From assembly GCF_011044975.1 (NCBI RefSeq), contig NZ_JAAKZV010000028.1:1-51683 (forward strand): DNA of 51,683 nucleotides, given 5' to 3'. Made by a program: the position numbers and the translations under genes. Of the stretch, positions 8,061 through 21,193 are shown piece by piece. The notes beneath the pieces are model-generated. The model had not been told where the DNA came from. It did not search any database and saw nothing but the letters and a program-made list of their open reading frames with translations. The DNA comes from Streptomyces coryli. Lineage in GTDB: Bacteria; Actinomycetota; Actinomycetes; Streptomycetales; Streptomycetaceae. Position 1 is the first letter of the stretch, and the number at the start of each line of letters is the position of its first letter.

Positions 8061-8178
8061 GCTCGGTTCGGGGCTCCCGAGGGTGTCCGCACCCAGACCT
8101 TTACGGGTCTATTCGGCATGCCCGGAACCGGCCGAACGATCTTATCCACCCTCGAACTTGATGTCCGGAGAAGAACAC

Positions 8179-9165
8179 ATGTCGATGACCCGCCGCCCGC
8201 AGCGCTCCAGATTCGCCGCCGCTACGGCCCTGACCGCAGCCTCCGTGCTGGTACTTGCCGCCTGCGGCTCCGGGGACGACTCGTCCTCCGACTCCGGCAA
8301 CGCGGCCGCCGAGGCCAAGAAGGTCTCCGTCACCGACGCCACCGGCAAGAAGGTCGAGGTGCCGGCCGCCCCGAAGAAGGTCATCGCGCTCAGCGAGATG
8401 GACCTCGACTCCTCCCTCGCCCTCGGCGTGAAGCCGGTCGGCCTGACCGCGGGCCGCGGCCAGAAGGGCGCGCCCGAGTACCTGGCCGACAAGGCGAAGG
8501 GCATACCCGTGGTCGGCGCCGTCACCGGGCCCGACATCGAGAAGGTCGTCCAGGCCAAGCCGGACGTCATCCTCGCCGGGCAGCTCGCCGACCAGCAGGT
8601 GCTCAAGCAGCTGCAGGAGGTGGCGCCGACCGTCGTCACCATCGACCGCAAGAAGGACTGGAAGAAGGCCCTCACCCTGACGGGCCAGGTGCTCGGGAAG
8701 TCCGGCGAGGCGAAGACCTTCCTCGCCGACTACGACACCAAGGTCGCCGAGGTGAAGAAGTCCCTCGGTGACAACGCCGGCGCCGACGTCTCCGTCGCCC
8801 GCTACTCCGCCAAGGGCACCGCCGTCATGCAGCAGGGCGTCTTCATCTCCGACGTCCTGAAGGACATGGGCTTCAAGCGCCCCGGCATCCAGAACAAGCC
8901 GGGCCAGGGCCACTCCACCCCGCTCAGCGACGAGGACCTGAAGCAGATCGACGCCGACTGGCTCTTCATCGGCACCCTCGCCTCCACCGGCAAGGACGCC
9001 TCGCTCTTCAAGGAGCTCAAGAGCAAGCCCGCATACAAGCAGCTGAGCGCGGTCAAGGACGGCCACACCACCGAGATCGACGGCTCGAAGTGGACCAGCC
9101 TCGGCGGCGCGCTCGCCTCCGTCTCCGTGCTCGACGACATCGAGAAGGCCATGGGGGACAAGTGA
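8179..9165 (+). CDS. Siderophore-binding lipoprotein (FepB-like)
   Basis: 328 residues. Residues 1-29 are a lipoprotein signal peptide ending in the lipobox LAAC (Cys29), followed by an acidic/Ser linker [11 protein letters not shown]. The rest is a type III periplasmic-binding fold: [22 protein letters not shown] in the first lobe, [18 protein letters not shown], and [11 protein letters not shown] in the second. GGAGA at 8167 sits 7 bases before ATG 8179; a second ATG at 8185 is possible. It captures ferric siderophore for the divergent permease/ATPase operon. Unusually for an importer part, it is the first gene of the biosynthetic operon and overlaps entA by 4 bp (GTGA). Confidence 0.93.
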   Translation: MSMTRRPQRSRFAAATALTAASVLVLAACGSGDDSSSDSGNAAAEAKKVSVTDATGKKVEVPAAPKKVIALSEMDLDSSLALGVKPVGLTAGRGQKGAPEYLADKAKGIPVVGAVTGPDIEKVVQAKPDVILAGQLADQQVLKQLQEVAPTVVTIDRKKDWKKALTLTGQVLGKSGEAKTFLADYDTKVAEVKKSLGDNAGADVSVARYSAKGTAVMQQGVFISDVLKDMGFKRPGIQNKPGQGHSTPLSDEDLKQIDADWLFIGTLASTGKDASLFKELKSKPAYKQLSAVKDGHTTEIDGSKWTSLGGALASVSVLDDIEKAMGDK

Positions 9166-9944
9166 CCGCAGCCGACGGTCTCTCGGGCAGGACCGCGCTG
9201 GTCACCGGCGCAGGCCAGGGCATCGGCGAGGCCGTCGCCCGCGCGTTCGCACAAGCGGGCGCGCGGGTGGTGGCCGCGGACCTCGCCCCTGCCGGGGTGA
9301 AGGCGCTGGCGGAGGAGTACGGAGAGTCGCGGGTGACCGCCCGTACCGTCGACGTCGCCGACGCGGCGGCCGTCGAGGAGCTGCTCACGGAGGTCGAGCG
9401 CACGCTCGGCCCGCTGGACATCCTCGTCAACGTGGCCGGGGTGCTGCGGCCCGCGCAGGTCGCGGAGCTCACGGACGCGGACTGGTCGCGCACCTTCGCG
9501 GTCAACACGACGGGCGTGATGAATACGTCCCGCGCGGCCTCGCGCCGGATGGTCGCGCGCGGCGCCGGGAGCATCGTGACGGTCGGCTCGAACGCGGCGG
9601 GCGTACCGCGGACGGGGATGGCGGCGTATGCCGCCTCGAAGGCCGCGGCGACGATGTTCACCAAGTGCCTCGGCCTGGAGATCGCCCGGAGCGGCGTGCG
9701 CTGCAATGTCGTCTCGCCCGGCTCGACGGACACCGCGATGCAGCGGCAGCTGTGGGACGGCGACGAGGTCCCGCGCGGCGTGATCGAGGGCGACCCGGAG
9801 TCGTATCGCACCGGGATTCCGCTGGGGCGGATCGCCGCCCCGGCGGATGTCGCCGAGGCGGTCGTCTTCCTGGCATCGGACCGGGCCCGGCACATCACGA
9901 TGCACGACTTGTACGTGGACGGCGGCGCCACGCTGCGCGCTTGA
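9162..9944 (+). CDS. entA: 2,3-dihydro-2,3-dihydroxybenzoate dehydrogenase
   Basis: 260-residue classical short-chain dehydrogenase. The NAD-binding motif TGAGQGIG is at residues 13-20 and the active site YAASK follows the serine of TVGSNAAGV. Homologues oxidise 2,3-dihydro-2,3-dihydroxybenzoate to 2,3-dihydroxybenzoate (DHB), the last step of catechol formation. The assignment among SDRs rests on its position with entC, entE and entB. The GTG start at 9162 overlaps the stop of the binding-protein gene (GTGA), so the two are translationally coupled. A 178-bp gap follows before entC; I see no iron box or convincing promoter in it. Confidence 0.88.
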   Translation: MTAADGLSGRTALVTGAGQGIGEAVARAFAQAGARVVAADLAPAGVKALAEEYGESRVTARTVDVADAAAVEELLTEVERTLGPLDILVNVAGVLRPAQVAELTDADWSRTFAVNTTGVMNTSRAASRRMVARGAGSIVTVGSNAAGVPRTGMAAYAASKAAATMFTKCLGLEIARSGVRCNVVSPGSTDTAMQRQLWDGDEVPRGVIEGDPESYRTGIPLGRIAAPADVAEAVVFLASDRARHITMHDLYVDGGATLRA

Positions 9945-10122
9945 TCGAGCTGAGGCTGCGGGCAGGCGTCCCGCACGGCGGGTCCCGTCCGACCGAGGCC
10001 GGACCGCACCCGGCCGCCCGACCCGAGCCGCGACCGACGGCGCCGCAGGCCTGAGCGACTCGGCACCCGCTGACCACCCCCCACCTCCGGTGCATCGCAC
10101 CGCGTGACGAACGGAGTTTCAC

Positions 10123-11325
10123 GTGACCACCGCCCACGAGGTGCCCGCGCCGGCCGGCGCGCTCGGTGCCGTCGGGACCGCCACCTCGCTGCTGGAGGGG
10201 TACTCGCCCGGCGACAGCCGGTTCTTCGCCTCTCCGACGCGGACGCTGCTCGCGCACGGCGTACGGGACGAAGTGCCGCACGACGAGCGGCCGTTGGCCG
10301 AGCGCGTACGGGTCACGCTGGAAGCGCAACAGGCCCTCGGGGACCGGGACCCCGTGGTCGTCGGCTCCGTCCCCTTCGATCACGGCGCGCCCGCCGCGCT
10401 CGCCGTGCCGCAGGCGATCAGCTGGGCGCCCGCCCTGCGCGCCGACCCGCTCATCGCGCTGCCCGCCCCCGCCGCCGGGGGGACGGCGGGCTGGCGGCGG
10501 CGCGAGGTGCCGGCCGCGAGCGTCTACGGTGACTCCGTCGCCACAGCCGTAAAGCGCATGCAGGCAGGCGAGTTCGACAAGGTCGTCCTCGCCCGCACCC
10601 TGGAGCTCGAGCGCAACGCCCCCCTCGACCTCCCGGCGATGCTGCAGCGCCTCGCCCGCCGCGACCCCGAGGGCTACACCTTCGCGATGCCGACCGGCCC
10701 GGGCCGCACCCTCCTCGGCGCCAGCCCCGAGCTGCTGGTCTCCAGACGCGGCGACGCCGTCGTCGCCAACCCGCTGGCCGGCTCCACCCCGCGCAGCGCC
10801 GACCTCGCCGAGGACGTCCGCCGCGCCGCCGCGCTGCTGGAGTCCGCGAAGGACCTGCACGAACACGCCGTCGTCGTCGCCGCCGTGCGGGCCGCCCTCG
10901 CCCCGTACTGCGACCGCCTCGACGTCCCCGAGCGCCCCACGCTCGTCCGCACCGCCACCATGTGGCACCTCTCCACCACCGTCACCGGCGAGCTGCGGCA
11001 ACCGGCCGCCTCCGCCCTGGAACTGGCCTGCGCCCTGCACCCCACCCCGGCCGTCTGCGGCACGCCGACCAAGGTCGCCCGCGATGTCATCGACGAGCTG
11101 GAGCCCTTCGACCGCGGCCACTACACCGGCATCGTCGGCTGGGGCAACGCTCAAGGCGACGGCGAGTGGGTAGTGACCATCCGGTGCGCGGAGGCTGCAG
11201 AGCGGCGGCTGCGGCTGTACGCGGGCGCCGGGGTCGTCGCCGCGTCCACGCCGGCGGCCGAGACCGCGGAGACGGCCGCCAAGTTCCGCACGTTCCTGGA
11301 CGCCGTGGGGGGAAACGATGACTGA
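10123..11325 (+). CDS. entC: Isochorismate synthase
   Basis: 400 residues, normal for EntC/DhbC/MenF-type enzymes that convert chorismate to isochorismate with Mg2+. The C-terminal chorismate-binding region is well preserved: [52 protein letters not shown], the segment [11 protein letters not shown], and [12 protein letters not shown]. These place it with siderophore isochorismate synthases. The GTG start at 10123 has ACGGAG about 7 bases upstream. It overlaps entE by 8 bp. It supplies isochorismate for the isochorismatase encoded further along. Confidence 0.93.
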   Translation: MTTAHEVPAPAGALGAVGTATSLLEGYSPGDSRFFASPTRTLLAHGVRDEVPHDERPLAERVRVTLEAQQALGDRDPVVVGSVPFDHGAPAALAVPQAISWAPALRADPLIALPAPAAGGTAGWRRREVPAASVYGDSVATAVKRMQAGEFDKVVLARTLELERNAPLDLPAMLQRLARRDPEGYTFAMPTGPGRTLLGASPELLVSRRGDAVVANPLAGSTPRSADLAEDVRRAAALLESAKDLHEHAVVVAAVRAALAPYCDRLDVPERPTLVRTATMWHLSTTVTGELRQPAASALELACALHPTPAVCGTPTKVARDVIDELEPFDRGHYTGIVGWGNAQGDGEWVVTIRCAEAAERRLRLYAGAGVVAASTPAAETAETAAKFRTFLDAVGGNDD

Positions 11326-12928
11326 CGCACCGCTCTGGCCGGACGAGTTCGCCGAGCGCTACCGGGCCGCCGGCTACTGGCGCGGCGAGACCTTCGGGCG
11401 GATGCTCCGCGACCGGGCCGCCGCCCATCCCGACCGCACCGCCGTCGTCGACGGCGACCGGCGCTGGTCGTACGGGGAGCTCGACACCCGAGCCGACCGG
11501 CTCGCCGCCGGGTACGCCGCCCGCGGCGTGCGTAAGGGCGACCGGGTCGTCGTGCAACTGCCCAACGTCGCCGAGTTCTTCGAGGTCATCTTCGCGCTCT
11601 TCCGGATCGGCGCGCTGCCGGTCTTCGCGCTGCCCGCGCACCGGGAGACGGAGATCCGGTACTTCTGCGAGTTCACCGAGGCGGTCGCGTACGTCTTCCC
11701 GGCCGAACCGGTCGCGGGTTTCGACTACCGCAAGCTGGCGGCGGACGTGCAGGCCCAGGTGCCCACCCTGCGGCACATCTGGACCGCCGGTGACCCGGAC
11801 CTCCCCGCCGACTCCGCCACCGCGGAGGTCGACGTACCCGCCCCCGGCGACCTCGCCTTCCTCCAGCTCTCCGGCGGCTCCACCGGCGTCCCGAAGCTGA
11901 TCCCGCGCACCCACGACGACTACATCTACTCGCTCTGGGGCTCCAACGAGCTCTGCGGCGTCGACGCCGACTCCGTCTACCTCGTCGCGCTGCCCGCCGC
12001 GCACAACTTCCCGCTCAGCTCTCCCGGTTCGCTCGGCGTGCTGTACGCGGGCGGCCGCGTCGTGATGTGCCCGCAGCCGGACCCGGAGACCGCCTTCCCG
12101 CTGATCGAGAAGGAGGGCGTCACCATCACCGGGCTCGTGCCGCCGCTCGCCCTGGTCTGGACGGAGGCGGGCCCGGCCACCTCGTACGACCTGAGCAGCC
12201 TCGATGTGCTGCTGGTCGGCGGCGCGAAGTTCAGCGAGGAGGCGGCCCGCCGGGTCACGCCTGCGCTCGGCTGCACGCTGCAGCAGGTCTTCGGGATGGC
12301 CGAGGGCCTGGTGAACTACACCCGGCTCGACGACCCGGTCGAGACGATCGTCACCACCCAGGGGCGGCCGATCTCCCCGGACGACGAGATCCGGATCGTC
12401 GACGACCACGACGTGCAGGTCGCCCCCGGCGAGACCGGGCACCTCCTCACCCGCGGCCCGTACACGATCCGCGGCTACTGGCGGGCGCCGGACCACAACA
12501 AGCGGTCCTTCACCGAGGACGGCTTCTACCGCACCGGTGACGTGGTGCGGATGACGGAGACCGGGCACCTCGTCGTCGAGGGCCGGGCGAAGGACCAGAT
12601 CAACCGCGGCGGCGAGAAGATCGCCCCCGAGGAGGTCGAGAACGTCATCCTCGCCCACCCCGCCGTCCACGACGTGTCGGTGGTCGCCATCCCCGACGAG
12701 TACCTCGGCGAGCGCACCCTCGCGTACGTGATCGTCCGCGACGGCGCCGAGCAGCCCAAGCCCGTAGCCATCAAGAAGCATGTGCGCGAGCGCGGTCTCG
12801 CCGCCTACAAGGTCCCGGACAAGGTCGAGTTCGTGACCGCCTTCCCGCAGACCGGCGTCGGCAAGGTCAGCAAGAAGGACCTGCGCGCAGCGTCCGAAGC
12901 CGCCGCCGAGCCCCACCGAAAGGCCTGA
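11318..12928 (+). CDS. entE: 2,3-dihydroxybenzoate-AMP ligase
   Basis: 536 residues, the usual size for EntE/DhbE. The aryl-acid adenylating domain has A3 [20 protein letters not shown], the aryl-binding stretch [23 protein letters not shown]5 [19 protein letters not shown]7 FYRTGDVVR and A10 [11 protein letters not shown] with the catalytic Lys. EntE adenylates DHB and loads it onto the pantetheine arm of the aryl carrier protein. Here that carrier must be the separate 76-residue protein encoded two genes later. The ATG at 11318 overlaps the entC stop. Confidence 0.95.
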   Translation: MTDAPLWPDEFAERYRAAGYWRGETFGRMLRDRAAAHPDRTAVVDGDRRWSYGELDTRADRLAAGYAARGVRKGDRVVVQLPNVAEFFEVIFALFRIGALPVFALPAHRETEIRYFCEFTEAVAYVFPAEPVAGFDYRKLAADVQAQVPTLRHIWTAGDPDLPADSATAEVDVPAPGDLAFLQLSGGSTGVPKLIPRTHDDYIYSLWGSNELCGVDADSVYLVALPAAHNFPLSSPGSLGVLYAGGRVVMCPQPDPETAFPLIEKEGVTITGLVPPLALVWTEAGPATSYDLSSLDVLLVGGAKFSEEAARRVTPALGCTLQQVFGMAEGLVNYTRLDDPVETIVTTQGRPISPDDEIRIVDDHDVQVAPGETGHLLTRGPYTIRGYWRAPDHNKRSFTEDGFYRTGDVVRMTETGHLVVEGRAKDQINRGGEKIAPEEVENVILAHPAVHDVSVVAIPDEYLGERTLAYVIVRDGAEQPKPVAIKKHVRERGLAAYKVPDKVEFVTAFPQTGVGKVSKKDLRAASEAAAEPHRKA

Positions 12929-12934
12929 ACCACC

Positions 12935-13567
12935 ATGGCCCTGCCCGCCATAGCCCCGTATCCGATGCCCACCGCGGCCGAACTGCCCGCGAACCGCGTC
13001 GACTGGACGGTCGACCCCGACCGCGCCGTGCTGCTCGTGCACGACCTGCAGAACTACTTCATCGGCGCCTTCACCCCGGGCACCGCGCCCCTCGACCCGC
13101 TGCTCGGCAACGTCGGCCTCCTCACCAAGGAGGCCCGCCGGATCGGCATCCCGGTCGTCTACTCGGTGCAGCCCGGCGGCCAGACCCCCACCCAGCGCGG
13201 ACTGCAGCAGGACTTCTGGGGCCCGGGCCTCCCGGCCGGCGACCAGCCGAAGGCGGTGCCGGACGACATCGCGCCGGAGCCGGGCGACCACGTGCTCACC
13301 AAGTGGAAGTACAGCGCGTTCGTCCGCACCCGCCTCGCCACGAAGCTGCGTGAACTCGGCCGCGACCAGCTGGTGATCGCCGGTGTCTACGCGCACATCG
13401 GCGTCATGATGACCGCGTGTGATGCCTGGATGCAGGACATCCAGGCCTTCGTGGTCGCCGACGCCGTCGCCGACTTCTCCCGCGAGGACCACGACATGGC
13501 CCTGAAGTGGGCCGCGGGCCGCTGCGCCGTCGTCACCACCACCGCCTCGCTGCTGAAGGGAGACTGA
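12935..13567 (+). CDS. entB: Isochorismatase, stand-alone (EntB N-terminal half only)
   Basis: 210 residues, an isochorismatase domain with no carrier domain attached; EntB and DhbB are normally near 285-310 because they end in an aryl carrier protein. It hydrolyses the vinyl ether of isochorismate to 2,3-dihydro-2,3-dihydroxybenzoate and pyruvate. Visible active-site positions are Asp37 (LLVHDLQNYF), Lys123 (VLTKWKYSAF) and AHIG ending at Gly156. The residue after AHIG is Val157, where E. coli EntB has Cys and PhzD has Val. It begins 6 bp after entE and ends 6 bp before the carrier gene. The missing domain is exactly what the next gene encodes. Confidence 0.93.
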   Translation: MALPAIAPYPMPTAAELPANRVDWTVDPDRAVLLVHDLQNYFIGAFTPGTAPLDPLLGNVGLLTKEARRIGIPVVYSVQPGGQTPTQRGLQQDFWGPGLPAGDQPKAVPDDIAPEPGDHVLTKWKYSAFVRTRLATKLRELGRDQLVIAGVYAHIGVMMTACDAWMQDIQAFVVADAVADFSREDHDMALKWAAGRCAVVTTTASLLKGD

Positions 13568-13573
13568 GCCGCC

Positions 13574-13800
13574 ATGCCGCTGACCGTGGAGCAGATCCGC
13601 GCGGACGTCGCCGACGTGCTCGGCGAGGAGCCGGACGACATACCCGTCGACGAGAACCTCGTCGACTACGGCCTCGACTCCGTCCGCATCATGTCCCTGC
13701 TGGAGCGCTGGCGCCGCGACCACGGCGTCGAGGCCAGCTTCGCCGACCTGGCCGAACAGCCGGCGGTGGAGGCGTGGGCGCCGATGCTGGGGGCGGCCGC

Positions 13801-13804
<4 letters not shown>
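13574..13804 (+). CDS. Stand-alone aryl carrier protein
   Basis: 76 residues. The phosphopantetheine site is Ser36 in YGLDSVRIMSLLE, the sequence type seen in the C-terminal carrier domain of EntB/DhbB. Helix 1 (TVEQIRADVADVLGE) and helix 3-4 are recognisable. It would carry DHB between EntE and the EntF condensation domain. The gene lies 6 bp after the isochorismatase and its TGA overlaps the GTG of entF. Its position and size show that the bifunctional EntB of enteric bacteria is split here. The 4'-phosphopantetheinyl transferase needed to activate it is not encoded in this window. Confidence 0.92.
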
Positions 13805-17676
<3,872 letters not shown>

Positions 17677-17745
17677 TTTTTTACGGGCCCGCGGGTCTAC
17701 CCTTCCGTACGCGATCACCGAAACGTGAGGGGCAGGGGTAGAACC

Positions 17746-18390
17746 ATGGGGCAGCTGCTGCGAGTGCAGAACTTCACCGTCTCCAGTGACGGCTACGGCG
17801 CCGGCGAGGGCCAGAGCCTGGAGCGGCCGTTCGGTCACGCCGACCCCGGAACCATCATGAGCTGGGCCGGTGCCACCGCGAGCTGGCCGGGCCGCACCGA
17901 CGCCGGGGGCAGCCGCGGCCTGGACGACTACTTCACCCGCGACTTCGGCAATAACATCGGCGCGGAGATCATGGGCCGCAACAAGTTCGGTCCGCAGCGC
18001 GGGCCCTGGGAGAACGAGGAGTGGCAGGGATGGTGGGGCGACGAGCCGCCATTCCACACGCCGGTGTTCGTCATGACCCACCACGCCCGACCCTCCTTCA
18101 CGCTCTCCGACACGACGTTCCACTTCGTCGACGGCACCCCGGCCGCCGTCCTCGCGCAGGCGAAGGAGGCGGCCCAGGGCCAGGACGTGCGCCTCGGCGG
18201 CGGCGTCGCGATCAACCGCGCCTTTCTCGACGCCGGCCTCGTCGACACATTGCACGTGGCGGTGGCTCCGGTGAAACTCGGCTCCGGGGAGCGGCTGTGG
18301 GAGTCCCCGGAGGAGCTGGACGACCGCTTCCACCACGACGTGGTGCCCAGCCCGAGCGGCGTGACGCACCACCTGTTCTGGCGGAAGTGA
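17746..18390 (+). CDS. Dihydrofolate reductase / RibD C-terminal-like protein
   Basis: 214 residues. The protein shows the RibD C-terminal/DHFR-like fold pattern: VQNFTVSSDGYGAGEGQSLE at the start, IMGRNKFGP in the middle, PVFVMTHHARPS, then DVRLGGGVAINRAFLDAGLVDTLHVAVAPVKLGSGERLW. Homologues bind NADPH and most have no known substrate; they are not the housekeeping folate enzyme. ATG 17746 is preceded by a weak GGGG. It stands alone between entF and a convergent gene, and a role in siderophore metabolism is not suggested by its sequence. Confidence 0.82.
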   Translation: MGQLLRVQNFTVSSDGYGAGEGQSLERPFGHADPGTIMSWAGATASWPGRTDAGGSRGLDDYFTRDFGNNIGAEIMGRNKFGPQRGPWENEEWQGWWGDEPPFHTPVFVMTHHARPSFTLSDTTFHFVDGTPAAVLAQAKEAAQGQDVRLGGGVAINRAFLDAGLVDTLHVAVAPVKLGSGERLWESPEELDDRFHHDVVPSPSGVTHHLFWRK

Positions 18391-18408
18391 GCCGGCGCCC
18401 CCTCCGGG

Positions 18409-19038
18409 TCAAGGCATAGCCGGTCCAGGCGTCATGCCAGGCAGCGGGCCGTCGACCTGCGGCTTCGCATACGCGTCGCTCTCGGGCGCATCGCGGTCGT
18501 AGGCACACGGCCCGCTACTGCCGCCGTCAAAGCGCCCGCCACCCGATGCCTTCCAGTGAAAGCTCTGCCGCTCCTCGGCGTCGCCGGTCCCACGGCGTGC
18601 GTACAAGTCGCGGAAGCCGCCCGAGTGGCTCGACTCGACCTTCCACCCGTCCTTCTCGAGCTTCCGCTCGACCCGCCGCAGCGCCGCCACGGCTTGGTCC
18701 TCCGGCACCTTGTCGAGGGCCCATTCGTAGCTGAGGGAGTACGCCCCCTGCTGCGGTTTGTCGTTGATGCTCTCCAGGCCGTCGGGATAGCAGTACGAGG
18801 AATCCATGCGGGCGTCCCGCCCCGGTGCGCGGTCGAAGCCCAGGACCTCGTACGCCTGTTGCGCCCGGCCGTGCACGCGCTTGGCCATGGTGTCGGGCGC
18901 GACCGTCGGATAGTCCTCGGGCGTGTTGCTCTGGACGTTCACCACCACGATGAACCCGACGACGAAGAGCACCGGCACGGCGATCAGCACGAGGCAGCCG
19001 GCCCCGAGAGCGGCGGCTGTCCCGCCCTGCTTAGTCAT
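18409..19038 (-). CDS. Hypothetical membrane-anchored protein
   Basis: 209 residues, not recognised. One strong hydrophobic segment at about residues 10-34 (LGAGCLVLIAVPVLFVVGFI) is followed by a long extracytoplasmic domain, so the protein looks like a signal-anchor type with the bulk outside. Short patches such as SYCYPDGLESIND and SLSYEWALDKV have no family I can name. The remainder is charged and ends in a Pro/Gly-rich tail. It converges with the reductase-like gene (18 bp between stops) and is divergent from the subtilase. Confidence 0.65.
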   Translation of the reverse strand: MTKQGGTAAALGAGCLVLIAVPVLFVVGFIVVVNVQSNTPEDYPTVAPDTMAKRVHGRAQQAYEVLGFDRAPGRDARMDSSYCYPDGLESINDKPQQGAYSLSYEWALDKVPEDQAVAALRRVERKLEKDGWKVESSHSGGFRDLYARRGTGDAEERQSFHWKASGGGRFDGGSSGPCAYDRDAPESDAYAKPQVDGPLPGMTPGPAMP

Positions 19039-19256
19039 GATCGAAGGCTATGGCCGGCCCGGCGGTGCGTGGGACCCGTGATCGTCCTCACTGGGCTCTG
19101 AGTACGGGTACTTAATATGGCGTGAACCTGCCATTGCGCGAGGCAGGGGGGTGCGGTTATGTGTGCCTGGCGAATCCCCCTGCGACCAGGGGAGTTGTGA
19201 TCCGCACTACCTGTTCTTGTCCGTGATCCGGTCAACGAAAGGTCTGGTGCACCACG

Positions 19257-20477
19257 ATGAGAAGCGTCCCCCTCCGCCGCGCGACAGTGATCGTCGCCGC
19301 GGTGGCTGCCGCGTTAGGGCTTCAGTTCGCGGCCGTCCCCAGTGCACACGGTGCCACCGCTCCTACCGGCGACGTCCGGTCCGCTCCCGCCGATACCGCG
19401 ATTCCCGGAAAGTGGCTCGTGGTGCTGAAGAACGGTGAGGTCAGCAAGAAGAACACCGCTTCCGCGGCGCGTGAGCTCACCGAGAGCGCCGACGGCACGC
19501 TCGGGCGCGTCTACCGCGAGGCCCTGCGCGGGTTCTCCGCGAAGCTCAGCAAGGCCGAAGCGGCCCGGCTCGCCCGGGATCCGCGGGTCGACTACGTCGA
19601 GCAGGACCAGGTCATGCGCGTCGCCGACACGCAGAACAACGCCACCTGGGGCCTGGACCGCGTCGACCAGCGCGATCTGCCCCTGAGCTCCACCTACACG
19701 TACAACAGCACCGCGTCGAACGTCACGGCGTACATCATCGACACCGGAATCCGCACCGCCCACGGCGAGTTCGGCGGCCGCGCCACGGTCGGCACCGACA
19801 CCGTCGGCGGCGGTCAGAACGGGCAGGACTGCCAGGGTCACGGCACCCACGTCGCCGGCACCGTCGGCGGGCAGACCTACGGCGTCGCCAAGGCCGCCAA
19901 GCTCGTCGCCGTCCGCGTCCTGGACTGCAACGGCTCCGGCTCCACCTCCGGCGTCGTCGCGGGCATCGACTGGGTGACGGCGAACGCGGCCAAGCCCGCC
20001 GTCGCCAACATGAGCCTGGGCGGCGGCGCGAGCACCACGCTCGACAACGCCGTCAAGCGTTCCATAGCCGCGGGCATCACGTACGCCATCGCCGCCGGCA
20101 ACGGCAACATCTTCGGCTGGCCGCAGAACGCCTGCAACACGTCCCCGGCCCGCGTCCCCGAGGCGGTCACCGTCGGCGCCACCGACCGTAACGACCGCCG
20201 CGCCTCCTGGTCCAACTACGGCACCTGCCTGGACCTGTTCGCGCCGGGCGTCAGCATCACCTCCGCCTGGAAGGACAGCAACACCGCCACCAACACCATC
20301 TCCGGTACGTCGATGGCCACCCCGCACACCGCGGGCGTCGCCGCCCTCTATCTGGCCACGCATGCCGGCGCCACGCCGGCCCAGGTCAGAGACGCGCTGG
20401 TGAACGGCTCCACCCCGAACAAGGTGCAGGACCCGCGCACCGGTTCACCGAACCGGCTGCTGTACTCCCTGCTGTGA
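19257..20477 (+). CDS. Secreted subtilisin-like serine protease (S8, proteinase K type), with a TTA codon
   Basis: 406 residues: signal peptide 1-32 (cleavage near AHGA), an inhibitor-I9 propeptide to about residue 125 (GKWLVVLKNGEV, ending DYVEQDQVM), and the S8 catalytic domain. The triad is Asp162 (IIDTGI), His195 (GHGTHVAG) and Ser352 (SGTSMATPH). The spacing and Cys residues fit the proteinase K/aqualysin branch. Codon 20, in the signal peptide, is TTA (19314-19316), the rare leucine codon read by the bldA tRNA, so translation should be tied to development. The ribosome-binding site is weak and distant (AAAGG about 14 bases upstream). A -10-like TAATAT lies at 19113-19118. Confidence 0.94.
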   Translation: MRSVPLRRATVIVAAVAAALGLQFAAVPSAHGATAPTGDVRSAPADTAIPGKWLVVLKNGEVSKKNTASAARELTESADGTLGRVYREALRGFSAKLSKAEAARLARDPRVDYVEQDQVMRVADTQNNATWGLDRVDQRDLPLSSTYTYNSTASNVTAYIIDTGIRTAHGEFGGRATVGTDTVGGGQNGQDCQGHGTHVAGTVGGQTYGVAKAAKLVAVRVLDCNGSGSTSGVVAGIDWVTANAAKPAVANMSLGGGASTTLDNAVKRSIAAGITYAIAAGNGNIFGWPQNACNTSPARVPEAVTVGATDRNDRRASWSNYGTCLDLFAPGVSITSAWKDSNTATNTISGTSMATPHTAGVAALYLATHAGATPAQVRDALVNGSTPNKVQDPRTGSPNRLLYSLL

Positions 20478-20482
20478 GCGAC

Positions 20483-20520
20483 ACGGCGGCCCGGCCCCGT
20501 AAGCCGGTCCGGGCCGCCGT
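20483..20520. terminator. Bidirectional hairpin terminator
   Basis: Arms 20483-20494 (ACGGCGGCCCGG) and 20509-20520 pair perfectly over 12 bp around a 14-base loop. It starts 5 bp after the subtilase stop and its last base touches the stop codon of the converging TetR gene. It can end both transcripts. Confidence 0.75.
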
Positions 20521-21107
20521 CAGCCAGGACCCTCTCGCGGCTCCAGCAGCCGCAGCACCCCCGAGCGCAGCGCCGGCACCGCCTCGGCTGCCGTCATACG
20601 ACCGGCGTTGATCTCCTCTCCAGCCGCATGACTCAGCGCGATGACCGCCGCCACCTGCCAGGACACCGGCGGCGTCGGATCGAAGTCGCCGTTCTCCCGC
20701 CCGCGCCGCAGCACCCCCGCGATGCGGTCGGCGATCGGCTGATGGCGGGCCCGGTCCCGCTCGGCGGGTGCCGGGTGTTCGGCGAGCCGGCCCAGGGCCG
20801 GGTACGCGTCCAAGGCGTGCCATGCCGCGTCCAGCAGGCGCAGCAGCGCCTCCGGCGCCGGCCCCTCGTCGGCCGTGGCCGCGTCCATCGCCTCGGTCAC
20901 CAGCTCCGCCATCCGGTCGACGACCGCCGCGAGGAGTGCGTTCCGCGAGGGGAAGTGCGCGTAGACGGTCTGGCGGGTGACCCCGGCGGCGGCCGCGACG
21001 GCCGCCATGCCCGCGTCGGGACGTTCGCCGAGGAGCTGAAGTGCCGCGTCGAGCACGGCGGCGCGGCTGCGTTCGGCGTCGGCGCGGCGGCGGGCCGGAG
21101 GCGTCAA
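20520..21107 (-). CDS. TetR-family transcriptional regulator
   Basis: 195 residues from a TTG start at 21107. The DNA-binding domain is residues 8-56 (RADAERSRAAVLDAALQLLG, then GVTRQTVYAHFPSRNALLAAV). The C-terminal half contains the run DAAWHALDAYPALGRLAEHP, similar to TetR proteins that control small SnoaL-like or reductase targets. It faces a SnoaL-like gene across two matching operators and should repress it and itself. The ribosome-binding site is poor (AAGGTG), and the start lies only 2 bases from an operator copy, so repression may also block its own translation start region. Confidence 0.87.
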   Translation of the reverse strand: MTPPARRRADAERSRAAVLDAALQLLGERPDAGMAAVAAAAGVTRQTVYAHFPSRNALLAAVVDRMAELVTEAMDAATADEGPAPEALLRLLDAAWHALDAYPALGRLAEHPAPAERDRARHQPIADRIAGVLRRGRENGDFDPTPPVSWQVAAVIALSHAAGEEINAGRMTAAEAVPALRSGVLRLLEPREGPG

Positions 21108-21108
21108 C

Positions 21109-21160
21109 TCTTACACCTTGTCAAAATTGAGGACACGCTCATATCTTACACGGTGTAAGA
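21109..21160. promoter_or_regulatory. Two TetR operators and the SnoaL-gene promoter
   Basis: A perfect 17-bp palindrome, TCTTACAC-G-GTGTAAGA, spans 21144-21160. A second copy at 21109-21125 matches it at 14 of 17 positions. A promoter for the rightward gene can be read as TTGTCA (21118-21123), an 18-base spacer, and TATCTT (21142-21147); the two operators overlap its -35 and -10 elements. Confidence 0.8.
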
Positions 21161-21193
21161 GTTCGAGAGTTCGCCGTTGCTGGACGGAGCATC

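Noticed and set aside
9945-10122. Iron box or second promoter before entC
   Set aside because: No stretch resembles the iron-box palindrome, and GC-rich inverted repeats there are short; the genes probably share the upstream promoter.
11087-13723. 878-codon open frame on the minus strand across entC, entE and entB
   Set aside because: It is the antisense of well-identified enzymes, has a repetitive Val/Gly/Asp/Arg composition, and no ribosome-binding site; typical of GC-rich DNA.
13507-13800. N-terminal extension of EntF by 98 codons
   Set aside because: It overlaps the carrier protein gene in another frame and is low-complexity; the GTG at 13801 with GTGA coupling and an EntF-like N-terminus fits better.
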